From assembly GCA_000697355.1 (NCBI GenBank), contig JNEN01001230.1, forward strand, positions 62,001 to 126,000: 64,000 nt of DNA, in the 5' to 3' direction. The notes beneath the pieces were generated by a model, which saw only the letters and a list, made by a program, of their open reading frames with translations, was not told the DNA's origin and searched no databases. Origin of the DNA: Syncephalastrum monosporum B8922 (Eukaryota; Mucoromycota; Mucoromycetes; Mucorales; Syncephalastraceae). Of this stretch, positions 22,582 through 35,586 are shown piece after piece (within the stretch, counting starts at the first letter, position 1; each line of letters starts with the position of its first letter). The position numbers were made by a program, and so were the translations under genes.

Positions 22582-24822
22582 ATGGCATTGCCTCCCGGCG
22601 CGGCCCAACCGCACAACCTGCAAGATGGGTCTGTACAGCCGACGACCTCCGGAGCCGGACCGGAGTCGGCCAACGAGCTGCCGATGCATTCGTTGTCGCT
22701 TGATCCCACTTCTTCCGCCGGTGCATCAGGTACGACTACCACCACCACCACCAGCATCACCACTCCGCCCTTCAAACCCTTGATGGACCCCGTGGGTGGA
22801 TCAGCAACACCTGTATCGGTCCTGTCCAACCCTACGCCCTCATCCTTTGATAATGCTTCATCATCCTCAGCACGTCATCCTGGATCCGATGAATCAGGAC
22901 AGTCCAGTAGCTCAACTGTCTCGTTAGCGTACACCCCCGCGGGCCCTGTTGCACCAGTCGACACTCGTCCTTCCGCGCGTGGTCCTTCACCACGTGTGTC
23001 GCCCGCAATGGCGCCACAGCAAGGACCGCCCGGAATGGTCGGTCCCACTCCTCTTCCGCCACAGCAGCAGCCTTCTCCCAGGCCCGGCATAGCACACCCA
23101 GGACAGCATTTATCACCTGCCCCTCCTCCTGGTGGCTTCCGCACTCGTCCGCCTGAGCCTCCACAACATATAGCGAGCCCGATGATGCATCCCCAGCCGT
23201 CGCCTTATGGCGCACCTCGCCCTCCACAGCCTCTTCCTCCGCACCAGCACCAGCACCAGCAGCCGCCGCCTTGGGGCTACTACCCCAACGGCGGCCCTCC
23301 GCCTCCACAGCCTCCCATGGGTCCTCCTGGTGCGCCCCCACCGCCTCGTCCTTACTATAATGACCAATCATCTTACTTTCCGCAGCACGTACCACCACAA
23401 CCGCAACCATTGCAGCAACAACAACCACCGCCACCACCACCCCCCATGTCAGAGCCAGCTGGCGCCGGCTATTTGCATCCGAACGAAGGGTTCTACAACA
23501 TGCAGCCCGGCCCAGCCTTCGGAAGCGCCCCAATGCTGCACGTCCCGCCCGCTCAGATGAACCCCTGGAGGCACAGCTACCATGCTGGGCTGGTCGCCGA
23601 TAACGAGGCGTACATGCCCGAGAGCTCCCTGTTGGCCGCCTCGGCTGCCGGTCGCCGTCCTAAGCAAAGCCAGTTCCCGCCTCCTACCCTCGAAAACCTC
23701 GGCAAACTTCGTGATGAAGCCAAGAACACCAAAGACCCACAGAAGCTGCTGGATTTTGTCAAATTCACGAATGAGGCCCTGCCGGTGATCTGCAGGAACG
23801 AAAAGGATCCCAAGCGGGCTCGCAAGATCAGAGACACCCTCTTGGCCGAGGCACAGAAGACAGCAAAGAAGCTGTCTTCACAGGCAGGCATTGGCAAGAC
23901 AGGTTTCCCTGAGGCCAACTTCTTCTTGGGTAACTGTTATGCCACGGGCTCCTTGGGTTTAGAAGCCGATCCGGACAAAGCGTACAGTCTCTTCATGGGT
24001 GGCTCCAAGCAGAACCATCCCGGGTGCACGTACCGTGTGGCTGTATGCTACGAAGTGGGTGCGGGCACGAAGAAGGACAAAGCTCACGCAATGACCTACT
24101 TTCGCAAGGCCGCCAACTTGGGAGACCCCTCGGCCATGTACAAGCTTGGCATGATCCTTTTGAAGGGCCTTCTTGGCCAGACAAAGAATCCGCGTGAAGG
24201 TATATCGTGGCTGAAGCGGGCGGCGCAGGTTGCGGATGAGGATCACCCGCATGCGCTGCACGAACTGGGTTTGGCCTTTGAAAAAGAAGGCATCCCGTCC
24301 GTGATCCCGGACCTCGAGTACTCCCGCGAGTTGTTTACGCAGGCCGCCCAATACGGATATGCACCTTCCCAATTCAAGTTGGGTCTGGCGTACGAGAACG
24401 GCTTCCTCAACTGCCCGGTCGACCCGCGGCGGTCCATTGCTTGGTACTCCAAGGCGGCTGAGCAAGGCCATCTGGAGGCAGAACTGTCCCTTTCAGGTTG
24501 GTACCTGACGGGCGCAGAAGGCATCTTGCGCCAGAGCGATGCGGAAGCATACTTGTGGGCGCGCAAGGCGGCCGATAAAGGTTACGCCAAGGCAGAGTAC
24601 GCGGTTGGGTATTACACCGAAACGGGCATTGGCGTCAAACAGAGTCTGGAGGATGCGAAAAAGTGGTACATGCGTGCGGCGGCTCAGAGCAACCGGCGTG
24701 CCATGCAGCGTCTCACCGAACTTAAACGGTCGGGTGCTGGCAAACCACAGCAGAGGAAAAAGCACACCCGACAGCCGGGCGGCAAACCCCCCAAAGACGA
24801 TAGTGATTGTGTTCTTATGTAA
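22582..24822 (+). CDS. Sel1-repeat protein, Skt5/Chs4-like chitin synthase activator, prenylated
   Basis: Intronless, 746 residues from the ATG at 22582. The first half is Pro/Gln/His-rich and probably disordered. From about residue 370 the Skt5 block starts (LENLGKLRDEAKNTKDPQKL). Then come about seven Sel1 repeats, seen as regularly spaced AxxxLGxxYxxG / A..WYxKAAxxG patterns (ANFFLGNCYATG, SAMYKLGMILLKG, AEYAVGYYTETG). The last four residues are CVLM, a CaaX box of the farnesyl type, as in yeast Chs4. Family role: activates and positions chitin synthase III at the plasma membrane and septum. Some fungi have several Skt5 paralogues, so exact orthology is not settled. Confidence 0.88.
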   Translation: MALPPGAAQPHNLQDGSVQPTTSGAGPESANELPMHSLSLDPTSSAGASGTTTTTTTSITTPPFKPLMDPVGGSATPVSVLSNPTPSSFDNASSSSARHPGSDESGQSSSSTVSLAYTPAGPVAPVDTRPSARGPSPRVSPAMAPQQGPPGMVGPTPLPPQQQPSPRPGIAHPGQHLSPAPPPGGFRTRPPEPPQHIASPMMHPQPSPYGAPRPPQPLPPHQHQHQQPPPWGYYPNGGPPPPQPPMGPPGAPPPPRPYYNDQSSYFPQHVPPQPQPLQQQQPPPPPPPMSEPAGAGYLHPNEGFYNMQPGPAFGSAPMLHVPPAQMNPWRHSYHAGLVADNEAYMPESSLLAASAAGRRPKQSQFPPPTLENLGKLRDEAKNTKDPQKLLDFVKFTNEALPVICRNEKDPKRARKIRDTLLAEAQKTAKKLSSQAGIGKTGFPEANFFLGNCYATGSLGLEADPDKAYSLFMGGSKQNHPGCTYRVAVCYEVGAGTKKDKAHAMTYFRKAANLGDPSAMYKLGMILLKGLLGQTKNPREGISWLKRAAQVADEDHPHALHELGLAFEKEGIPSVIPDLEYSRELFTQAAQYGYAPSQFKLGLAYENGFLNCPVDPRRSIAWYSKAAEQGHLEAELSLSGWYLTGAEGILRQSDAEAYLWARKAADKGYAKAEYAVGYYTETGIGVKQSLEDAKKWYMRAAAQSNRRAMQRLTELKRSGAGKPQQRKKHTRQPGGKPPKDDSDCVLM

Positions 24823-25044
24823 ATGCTCGTGGACCCATCTTACTTTCTTGTTTCTTTTTGTACAGCTACGCATACGTACTCTCTAGCGAATAATACTACT
24901 ATTTCAAATAGCTTGTTAGTAAACTGGGCCGGTTACATCATCTGTCCATTTTCACACGCACGAAAATGCATAAGTTGGGGTGGACCACCCCCCGCCTGAG
25001 CATCTGTCGTCCTTTACTTTCCTAAGGACTTCATCCCGTTTATC

Positions 25045-26464
25045 ATGGCATTCGGACGCAATCTGCGTCCTGATTTCTTCATGGAATCGCAGTACATTCC
25101 GTTAAACCATGGCTCCTTCGGTGCATACCCGCGTGCACTGCGACCTGTGTTGCACGACTTTCAGGAAAAAGCCGAGACGCACCCTGATCGTTGGCTTCGA
25201 CGCGAAATGTTCCCAGTCCTCCAGGAAAACCGTGAAGCCTTGGCGAAGATGGTTCACTGCGATCCAGAGGAGCTGGCTTTCGTTATGAACGCGAGCTATG
25301 GTATGAATACTGTTTTGCGTAGTCTTCCTATAGAACAGGGTGACAAGATTCTTTGCGTAAGTATGCTTTCCGGTGGACTTGTGTGTCTGTGTGTGTGTGT
25401 GTTTATCCTAGCTGATCTTCTGTGATATCTACAGTTTAACACAGCGTACAATGCTGTGGATCGTCTGTTAGCATATGTCCAGGATTCTCGCAAGGCACAG
25501 CTAGTGCAGGTCGAGCTGAAGTACCCCCTGAGTGATGAGCAGATCCTGGATATCACCAAAGAAACCATCGAGCGCGAAGGCCCAGAGTCATTCAAATTAG
25601 GTGTCTTTGACGCGATCTCTTCCGTACCGGGTGTACGGTTCCCCTTTGAGAAGATGTGCAAATTGATGAAAGAGTATAACATTCTTTCTCTGGTCGACGG
25701 TGCTCATGCGATCGGTACGTACCTTATACGAAAAAATGGTCTGCGTTGTACGTGTGACCTCATGGTTTGCATGTAGGCCAGATACCCCTTGATTTGCATG
25801 CGGTAGACCCTGACTTCTTTACTACCAATTGCCACAAATGGCTCTTTGCGCCGCGTGGAACTGCTCTGCTCTATGTGCCGAAGCGTAACCAACGGCTCAT
25901 TCATCCTGCTATTATCAATGTCTCTTACAAGGATCACAGTAATCCTGACGATCAGACGTTCTCATTTCAGGAAGAGTTCTCTTGGCCTGGCACCGTTGAT
26001 TTCAGCTCTTATATGTGCGTTAAACAAGGTAGACATGAGAGGCATATGTTGACAAGAGAGGGAGCGAGTCACTCAGCCATTCATTCTTTTTAGCGTTGAA
26101 GTACCGTGATTCACTGGGTGGAGAGGACAGGATTCAGGCCTACTGCAACAACCTTGCTCGCACCGGCGGTCAGATCGCAGCCAATATCTTGGGAACAGAA
26201 GTGCTCGAGAACGATGAGAAGAGTCTTACTGTGCATATGGTGAACGTCCGATTGCCCTTGCGAGATATCACGCTTCCAGAAAGTCAGATTGCCAATTACT
26301 TTTACGACAAGCTCATGTACGAGCACAATACCATGGCGTCTCCTTTCAAGCATAACAACAAATGGTATGCACGCTTGTCCGCGCAAGTCTATTTGGAAGA
26401 AGCGGATTTTGAACACGTTGCAAAAGCACTCTTGTGCGTATGCAGCGAACTAGAGAAGCAGTAA
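25045..26464 (+). CDS. PLP-dependent class V aminotransferase-fold enzyme (isopenicillin-N-epimerase/cysteine desulfurase-like)
   Basis: Four exons, 25045-25356, 25435-25714, 25777-26028 and 26094-26464, give 404 residues. Class V landmarks are NHGSFGAYPRAL near the N-terminus, LSLVDGAHAIGQIPLD with the PLP-pairing Asp, and FFTTNCHKWLFAPRG with the Schiff-base Lys at residue 218. FSWPGTVDFSSYMCVKQALKYRD follows. The group includes fungal proteins annotated as isopenicillin N epimerase or L-cysteine desulfhydrase-like. The true substrate cannot be read from sequence; the nearby genes give no clue. Intron 1 carries a (GT)n-rich tract. The exon 3/4 junction was set to keep QALKYRDSLGG. Confidence 0.88.
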
Positions 26465-26579
26465 ATAGGATGATGCGCTATTTAAAATGAAATTACAAAT
26501 ATCTATGCAGTCTAGTGTAGGATGTAGAGTTGATACAAGGGAAGAGAAGAGAATATGCAAGGTATGAGTAAAGATCTCT

Positions 26580-28099
26580 TTACTGATGGAAGGTACTGTA
26601 TGAAGCTCGGACGTCCTCTTCATCCAGTCTCCGCGAGGTACTGGAGCCTTGTTCCTCGGCTTCGAGCAGATTATCGCTCTCAGGATCAACTGTAAAGTGA
26701 ATTCAAAATGAGCACGGAAGTCCTTTATGGCTTTTGAACCTGGTTCTGTCACATACCTTGTACGCGGTGTTCGACCTGCTTGTCACGGCGGATCACGAGG
26801 CAGCGGATATTCAGGAAACGGCAGAAGCCATCGATCACCAAAGTCACCCAACCAGCATAATAGATCGTTGTGCCAATGAAAATGAGCCAAAGCATCACGT
26901 ATTCGCCCAAAGGCGAGAACAATTGGCTATAGCAAAGCATGAGTATGGTACACGTGGGGGAAACGCCACACGCGTCAGCTTCAACTTACAGTCCTATGAG
27001 GCTTGGCAAGTTGATCAAGACAGCCATGATGACAAGCGGCGAGACGATGCCGGCCAGGTTGGGATACGGCGTTTTGGTTAGATGAGCAAGGATGATGCTG
27101 GAAGCGACGACGCCGAACAAGAGACCGGCGGTCAGGGCAAAAAGACAAAAGTGGTTGTCTTTGAGAAGGATGGAGTAGGGCGACAGCAGCCAGCAGTACT
27201 CGGCCAGGCAGAAGACGAGGATGGGGAAGCCGACCGTGGCGAAGGCCTCGACCGGATCGAGCTGCTTGGTGCGGCAGACGCGGTAAATAGCGTAAATGGA
27301 GACGGGGCCCTGAGTGACGAGCAAAAAGAAAACAGTGGACCAGACAAACACGGAGGCTGCAGTAGTGCCGGCCGGAAACAGGGGTGCGATCCAAGGCATG
27401 CCTTTGCTCAAGGGCGTCTGCCAGGACGCGGCCCCAAAGAAACCGGACCATAGAAACGCCGCGCAGGTCAGCAGAATACCCTCGGTCGGGCCATTCACGT
27501 AGCCGAGATAGAGGACTTGAGTGTAGTATTCCTCGGCAGTAGAGAAGTAGAAGCCGGTGAGGGTGGTGATGAACATGACAACCGTAAGTTCGGAGTGTCC
27601 GAGGCCGAGTGCTGCGCACTGCAGAATGGTGACGAAGGTTGTATTCAGTGCGTCGCAGCCATGGTCGAACAGCTCGCCCAGCGGCGAGGACGTCCCTGTA
27701 CGTCGTGCTTGCTTGCCATCGACGTTATCAAAGGTAGAGTACAGCCATAGACCAGCTGCAAAGCTAAAATAGATCCAGTTGGGCGCATCGGTCCCGAGAT
27801 CGGGCACATACACTAACACCAGGAACACATTGGCCATCATGAAGAACAGCCCAATAAGCGTAATGAGGTTCGGTCTACACAGCCCCGAGTCAGTCAAAAG
27901 AGAATGTAGGCATCGACAGAAACACTCACGCAATCCAGAGCGGAAACAAGGTGATTGCCCAGTTCCAATAGTGCGATAGCACATATTTGGTGATAAAGGA
28001 CTTGTCGACAGCAGCATATTTATAGAAGCGCAGGTTCTCGAGCTGGTCCTGTGTAGGAAAGTCAATGCCAAGCGAGCGCTTTAAAAACCGGGTCCACAT
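26580..28099 (-). CDS. CDP-alcohol phosphotransferase (choline/ethanolamine phosphotransferase, Cpt1/Ept1)
   Basis: Four exons, 28099-27930, 27874-26990, 26926-26757 and 26689-26580, give 444 residues. The first exon encodes MWTRFLKRS...QLENLRFYKYAAVDKS, typical of the family, so the ATG at 28099 is the start. The catalytic CDP-alcohol motif DG-x2-AR-x8-G-x3-D-x3-D is complete (DGKQARRTGTSSPLGELFDH, then GCD). Around eight to ten hydrophobic helices follow. The enzyme transfers phosphocholine or phosphoethanolamine from the CDP-activated form to diacylglycerol in the ER or Golgi, the last Kennedy-pathway step. Cpt1 versus Ept1 specificity cannot be told. The tail after the last helix is acidic and Ser-rich. 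Confidence 0.93.
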
Positions 28100-30047
28100 G
28101 CGAAAGTATGTCTATTGGATATATTATGTGGAAGACCGAGAAAAAGGCAAGGTAGGCAAAGATTGACGGAAAGGAAAGCGGTCGAACCCGAAAACTTTCA
28201 CTGTTCAAGCTGTCAACCGCATCCATCCAACTCCGCTTTGGTTGACGACCAGTTTTCGATGGGGTTGGAGCACAACAAAAGCATATGCTTGTAACCGACC
28301 TCTCTTTTGTTCATCACTGCACTTATGTTTCTCTAGCACTAAACGGTACCATCAGTGTCAGCCTAATTTATTCAGTCAATATTTGGAAGTCTGGTATCCA
28401 TAGAGATCGAATAACAACAAATAAGGCTGCCTGCACGAGCCTCTTCTCGGTCTTGGGGATCTTCGTTTGTCGCCTGTATTCAACTCAGAAATCACAATTG
28501 TGTCACAACACTTCTTTTAGCGCACGAGCATCAGTAGAAAATGCAGAAACCCGGGTATTATTGCTATAAGCGCCCAATGGACGCGAAATCACCCATTGTT
28601 ATTATGGTGCACGCAGTTACATGCTTTGCTCTATCTATCGTGTGTCCCAGAGAATAAAATATATGGCAGAATTTTGCATCTTTTGTAATGCGCGGTCTGC
28701 ATATCAGCTTGAAATAGCTGCCAGAGGCTATGGTTATATATCGCTTGTACATATATCTACCTACTTGAGTTGGTGTCCAGCATCATTTCCTTCGTGACTT
28801 TATTGCAACTGTGGTCCAGTAGAGTAGACAGTTTGAAGCAAGATGATATCGTTATTCTTGTAAGTTTTGATTAAACGGACAGAAAAGGCATTGTAAAACG
28901 CATTTCTCCCGTCTACTTCTGCGATAAAGCACTATGGTGGGTAGATTGCTCTGTGGTACCTTTCTTTGGACCCATTCATAACGCATACATTTCAGCATGG
29001 CTTTCAGCAGCAGTCAAATTGACTTTTTAGGTTTTGGAAAAAATGCTTGCAGAAACTGTATCCAGGGCTATAAGAAAGAAACAATACCCTCAAAGTAGAC
29101 AATCAATGAGACGGAGAAAGAAAATTTTAATATAATCGTAGAAGTATTTAAGATGCTCCTTTTAGGATAATAGGACTCACCTCTCACACTTGTTAATATA
29201 TTGTTAACGCAAGTTGGTGAATGCCTTTTTTCCGTTTTTCTTTGCCTGCTTAGGCATATAGGTGTTATCAAGCGAATGTATAGGGCACAGCAATGAGACA
29301 CCAATAGGCGCTCGTCTTGGCGAAAAATGTAGGTTCGCTCGCAAGTCTTTGCGGATTTTGTCCCTTAAATCAGCGCTCGTCCGGAACATGATGTGTTACC
29401 TTCTGACGTCGCTTTGGGTACACAAAGACGTGTACGACGCCACAGCTGCTCATTGCAAGGAGACGTCTTTCTGCCTGAGAGCATATGTGTATATGACTAC
29501 GAATGACTGGTACGACTTCTCTATCAACCGTTTAACATGCAAAAACTACATTGCTCGGCCTGAAGTGGGTAACAAGATGTCGTTTATAAGCAAGGCATTT
29601 GAGTGATTATAAGCATGGACACGTGAATGAGCGCCACAACCGCTGTGCACGAAGGATTTTTTAATTTTTTCTGTGCACCGCTCAAAAATGGGGACATACG
29701 AATCAATGGACTTACTTTTAAACAGAAACCCATTGAGAGAAATACAGAGTTGAGCAATGGTCTAGAATATGTACATATAAACCAGAGCCATGGCTATTTA
29801 TTAACGGGCCGGGACAGGCGGCTCGGATGGAGGTTGACCCAGTAGGAACGGGGCGTTGGTATAAAAAAATCCATCGACTGAGTCCAGCCGGCGAAAATTA
29901 AAGCTGTTTAGCTTGCAGGCCTGCTCGATATGGTCTAGCCAAGTCGCGGCGATGGATTTTGTCCATGCTGGTTTCATTCCCAAAAAAAAAAAAAATAATT
30001 GGCCTATTGGACATATTGCACTTCTTCTTCGTCCGCTCTTACTTCAC
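28100..30047. other. AT-rich intergenic region
   Basis: Promoter of the phosphotransferase at the left edge and CT-rich leader of the RhoGEF at the right edge (about 30020-30047). An A13 run lies near 29982-29995. No coding frame is convincing. Confidence 0.5.
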
Positions 30048-33000
30048 ATGCTGCCGCCTACGGTCATCGTCGGCGACCCCAACTACCGGGAAAACCCATA
30101 TAAGCACCAGGGCGCCTATGCGATCCGTCGTGATGCACAGCCGTCCCCGCTACCTCAGCAACTTCAACAACCGCAACAAGATGTCGCGGCGACGTTGATA
30201 ACAGAGAATATCAAAAAAAGTTACGAGCGTCAGCAGCTGCCCGTACGCAACCAGAGCTTGGCTGCAGCCGCCACAGCGGTCGTAGCAGCCAACGCTGTTG
30301 CCCGACATGCAAAGCACTCGGTCGCTACTCGCCATCCTAGTAACTCAAGCGAGCACTCAAGTCGGTCGGACAGCACTTGCGCAACCCCTTCTCCTACTGC
30401 ATCACCGCCCATCCGTCGGTCGAGTTTAACACGTCCAAAGTCGCCGCATCATCATCAGCAGCAGCAGCATACGACGAGTCCCACGTCATCTTCTCTTTGT
30501 TTCAGCCCTTCATCCTCCTATCCCGCGGCTGGCCGCTCGTCGTCATCCTTGGATGGTCTCACCACTGACGACGATGGATTCGACGACGACGATGATGATG
30601 ACGACGATGAAATAGACGAAGAGGAGCTGTATGACCATGAAGGTATGCTTGCTAGGTGAAATAGGAAAGCTTCTTTGCTGATCTTGCGAACTCCATCCAA
30701 AGCGGTCGTGAAACCAGGCTGCAACCTTTCACTCAACGTAGCACAGACGCAGCAGAAGATTGTATCGCCCATGGCATACGAGACGGATGACCAACAGAGC
30801 GCCTTCTTTTCGCATTACACCAACACACCCAAGGACGAGAAACGGCGTCTTTTACTGGATGCTGATTTTGACTGTGCACTACTGTCTCATGTATGTCGCG
30901 AGATCCACGGATATATCATGCCAAGCACTCTAGTGCAAGACAGTGTCGAGTATCACAACACATTTACGGGGAAACATGTTGTGGTAAGTTACTGTCTTTG
31001 GAACACACACGCGTCGTTTCCGCACACGCACTCACATACATGATATACTAGGACTGTCTCCGTGACATTCTGCAGGCCAACGGCAAGAATGAAGACCGTA
31101 GCCGGGCACTGATTGTTGGTCGCGCCTTACTTTTCCATGGTGTCATTCAGGACATTTACGGCGAACAAAAGTTGCGAGATGCAGACAATCATCTCTACCG
31201 ATTTACCCAGCACTACATAAGCACAAGTTGCAAAAGTGACGAGGCGGACTGTAAGAGCGACTGTACGGAGTATAATGCTTTTACTCATCTAGTTTGTTTG
31301 TAAAGCTGTAACGGCAGTTGTAACACCCTTGACAAGCTGCTATTCTCCTACCTGCTCCATCGACCAGCCTTGTTACTCTTATAACTGCCCTTCCAAAATT
31401 AGCCAGGTACGGTAGAGGGATCATGCTTCATTGGCAGCATTGATATATTTTATATTTTATCATCCACTTCGTAGACCTTGAAACGGTCCGCAAGTCAAGC
31501 TTCTTTACCTGACAAGGAAAACACTCGCGAGCTCTGGATCCTCTCCGTTCCACGCGATGTGATTGCTGCAACCTCACCAGAAGAGCGAAAACGCCAGGAA
31601 TGCATCTACGAACTCATTTACACCGAAGAAGACTACGCAAAGGACCTCCAATATGTACATAACGTATGTATCATCCAACTGCTCGCTCTACTCAGAATGA
31701 ACTCACCTGTTTCTCATATCCTCCAGCACTGGATCGAGCCTTTGCTTGCCAGCGATACCATCATCACTCCTCCAGAACGAAAAGAGCGTGTCGTGCATCA
31801 GATTTTTTGGAATATCGTCGAAATCGAGATGATGAGCACCGCTCTCTCCATGACTTTGATTCAGAGACGAAAAGAACAGGATGTTGTCGATACCATTGGC
31901 GATGTTCTTCTCTCCTTCGTCAGCCAATTCGACCCTTACGTGTCCTACGGCTCCCATCAACTGGTCGGAAAACATTATTTCGAACTCGAAAAGAAACGCA
32001 ACCCGCGGTTTAAACAGTTTGTCGAGGTAGAGCACATTCATTCCAGCAGTGATTTGACCATACTCATTTACACCGGTCATTAGGAAACGGAGCGCAAAGC
32101 TGAATCGCGGCGATTGGAATTGAACGGTTATTTGACGAAACCAACAACACGTCTAGGTCGATACAACCTTTTGCTTCGAGAGATTCTTAAACGGACACCG
32201 CCAGGAAACCCGGATCGGGAAGCACTGCCCAAAGTAATGGATATCATCGCACGATTCCTGCGTTATGTCAATCGAGAGACGGGCAAGGTGGAAAACGCCT
32301 TTAACCTGCAACAACTGGAACAACGTCTTACTTTCAAGTCGAGCAGCATATCTGTGGTACGTGCGGCCCGATGTATAACATGGTCAGAGCCCGTATACTA
32401 AGAGGATGACATAGGACCTAAATTTGACTGATCCAAAGCGAACCTTGGTCATGAAGGGGCGCATGAAACGGAAAGGCAATAGCTCATCCGATGCATCTGA
32501 TGTTCAAGTGCTTCTGTTTGACCATTACCTTGTATTCGCAAAGATCAAATTCCAAAACCATCTCGAGTATTACAAAGTTTTCCGCAAGGTATGAAACGCA
32601 AATACAATCGACGTGCACATTTCGCAGGCACACCAAACTTATCCTATATTTGGTAGCCCATCCCGCTTGATCAACTCTCGCTCTCTGTTGTTGATCCACA
32701 GCAACAGCGGACTGGCATCAACAGCCGTTTACCGGGTGCCACCATGCGACTTGGGCAAAGCAGCAGCGCTACTACGAACGAAACGCTTTCATCGCGTCGA
32801 CCATCCAACGCTGAAGACATAGGCGGTTACGGCATCATCTTCTATCATCATGGCCGCGGCGGATCTTCACCCATGACGCTCTATAACTCTTCGATGACCA
32901 ATCGGGAGCTCTGGGTGGAAAAAATTCTCGGGCAAAAGGAGGTTTATGCAATGCAGCAATGCCGCCAGCAGACCGCGACAGGCCTTCGCATAGATACCCG

Positions 33001-33097
33001 TCAGCAGCAATGTGTCCCTTCGACCGCATCTTCTTGGGTATCAGGCACACCCACCTCTACGATTAGCACGACATCTACCATTAACACTACCCATTAA
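30048..33097 (+). CDS. Rho guanine-nucleotide exchange factor, Rom2-like (DEP-DH-PH, no CNH)
   Basis: Nine exons: 30048-30642, 30703-30983, 31052-31250, 31306-31406, 31475-31663, 31727-32026, 32084-32356, 32415-32588 and 32657-33097, giving 850 residues. A low-complexity N-terminus with His/Gln and Asp runs leads to a DEP domain (about 245-345; LLSHVCREIHGYIMPSTLVQ). Then follow the Rom2-type Cys motif (TSCYSPTCSIDQPCYSYNCP), a DH domain (about 395-620; YELIYTEEDYAKDLQYV, LNGYLTKPTTRLGRYNLLL) and a PH domain (VLLFDHYLVFAKIK ... WVEKILGQKE). It should load GTP on Rho1 in cell-wall integrity signalling. The citron-homology domain that normally ends Rom1/Rom2 is missing: the frame stops about 60 residues after the PH domain. 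Confidence 0.88.
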
Positions 33098-35586
33098 TAA
33101 AACTGTCGCCGGCCGGCGGTTTGAATATCATTTTTCTTATCGAATGACGTCTCACTCCGTCTCCTTGTATATGTACTTTTCAAACCTAAACAACAAAGTA
33201 AGATAAATTGTCAGCAGCTGGGCCCACCCGATATGTTCTAGGTTGTATCGTCGAATACGAAACCTGGGTACACTCAATTGTCCACTTGATCCGATCCCTG
33301 TGAGCATACGGCCGCAGATCCAACAGTGTCATATGACATTTTCATGTGTAAACGTTGTATAAAAAGGAGGTTTGTTATGAAAAAATAAACGGGTAGGTCC
33401 TCCAGGGACCCCATCTGACGTATGAAAATAAGCCTAGACTACACATCTACATATACATAAAAGGGAGCCATTTGAAGTAGATTGTGAGGAGACATATGTA
33501 CAGGGCATTGGGCGAAAACATTCAAAGAGTGTTGTGGGAAGTGAGGGGTATCAGTATCGCATCAAGTTATAGAGTCAACGACGAGCGTAAGGACAGTGGG
33601 CTTCATGCACGAATCTCGACACATCCACGCCACATCCAGGGCAAAATGTATAGTGAGTATTGTGACGACGAGGGCCAGTAGACTTGCACCCGCGGTTTGA
33701 TTTAGCGAAAGGATTGGACATCTGTATGTATGGTTGAGGAGAAAGGATAATTTCGAGATAACACAGCTGCTCAGCAACTGCCTTTATATTACTACGATGG
33801 AATCCCAAATACGCTAACGAGCCTCATGTCACACATGCGACTAGGAGCAATACATGTACATTACGTTATTTGCACAATAAACACAAAACAGGTGGGTGCT
33901 CCGGGAATATATCTCTATGAGCAAAACACGCCATCATTGTTTTTCTTCAGCATGTACCACCCCCATCCCATGACGCCAACACAGTAGTAAATAAATACAG
34001 CGCGTGTGCACAAAACTGCTACCTGGGCTCTCTCGGCAAGACTTGTGGAAAATGTACCTCTGCCACGTCAACATCGGGTTATCCAAAATGGGTAATGTGG
34101 AAGCTGGATGGCTGGTGTCATCAACAAGTCTGTATTAGCCACAACAGAGTATGATTGGTTGGCTTTAATTACCGCGCCTCATTACTCTGACAGTTCCTCA
34201 CAGATCTTATCGCGGGGAGAGAAACGCGCATCGTTTTAGATGTTTTTTCTCAGTGTGTCAGAACCTGTGTGACGATAGTAGACTCTATAGAAGTAACACT
34301 CGAGTGAGCTCAGTCTATATATATTGCACAGAGTGAAAAACTATATAACTGACGTAGACGACATCAGCTTATACTCTCACACAATAAAGCAAGCGTTCCT
34401 CAACCGATGGATATATATATATCAGATATAGCTAAATATGAAGAATTCATAGCAGCGAAAAGAAAATCCTGATTTATTTGCACGAAGTCGTCTTCGAGTG
34501 CCTACATAATTATAATGAGCACGGACACGACCACGGATACTGCCCGCAGGGTTACTCAAAACTGCTTTAAAGCGCTCATCCACCGGCTTCCTGTATATCA
34601 AAACTTTTATGCACATCTGAAGATGCTGCCCAGATAAATCATTTTCCATGTCCTTCCTCTTTAAATAGGTCTTGACTTACCATATTGACAGTGGAGAGTG
34701 CATCCTCGGTGATCTCCCCGATATTTTCTGGCTATATCTGCTTGCAAGCTCTGTCCTCCGCGCCATATTGCCCGTTATTGATTAGCAGCGAGTGAAGACG
34801 CTTGCGGTGTCACTGCACGACCAAGTCTTCCAGTATATCATGCGGGTAATGTAAAGCTAGATCACTTATGTGGTATGAACTGTGAAATAAGAGACGCATA
34901 CTGGCTCGTCGCTTGAGTATATGCCTGTCACTTTCTGCTTTGTTTTTGCTATGGCAACGATCAGCACAGTTAAAGCGCATCTATAAAAAAAGAAAGCGGC
35001 AAGGATAAATTACAAACTCTGCAGATGGTCATTATAGTACGTACTACTTCTATTTGGCGAGCCATTCTACACCATCTCGGCCAAATGCGTTAATAGACCA
35101 CATATGCGTATTTAGTATAGAGCACTCGTAGAGGCACGCTTCGTCGCGTAGATAAGCATGCAACAGAGTAGTACAGACCAATGTAAGACCTGCTAATGAG
35201 TGCCTTGCCTCACTATATACTCTCGGATATTTTGGCTCTGCATGATATACGTGTAGTTTTGAGAACATTGATGGATCTACATATTATTAAACTTATTGAA
35301 CAAAAGTTATCTTTGCCTTCTCTAAAATCTAAGGATAAAGTGCGCGAGTAAAGACTGATTTTTATCGGTCTGTAAGCATAAAGATACGGTATTTCGAATA
35401 TGCTTAGCATGCGCTAAAAAAAAAAAAAAGAAGAGCCTCGAGAGTGTGTTATGTTATAGGATGTATCCAAATTTGGAAATACAAGAGGACTGCGTCACTG
35501 ATTTTCAAAGTCCTTTAGTGGGACTTGGATGGAGTGCCGCGTAATAAGGCTCTTGTCCGCATAACACATCGATCCACACTTGAACC
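33098..35586. other. Long AT-rich intergenic region
   Basis: About 2.5 kb between the RhoGEF and Rpt1. I looked for a displaced CNH domain here and saw none. Short TA-rich microsatellite-like stretches occur (for example 34414-34424), and an A13 run at 35417-35429. The right end holds the Rpt1 promoter. Confidence 0.5.

Noticed and set aside
22832..23533. Long minus-strand frames opposite the Skt5-like gene
   Set aside because: They are mirror frames of the GC-rich, Pro/Gln-coding first half; no motif and no start context.
26981..27619. Alternative 200-codon frame over the phosphotransferase
   Set aside because: Shadow of the real exon; the other frame carries the complete catalytic motif.
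33098..35586. Search for a CNH domain continuing the RhoGEF
   Set aside because: All frames are short and AT-rich; no CNH-like segment seen.
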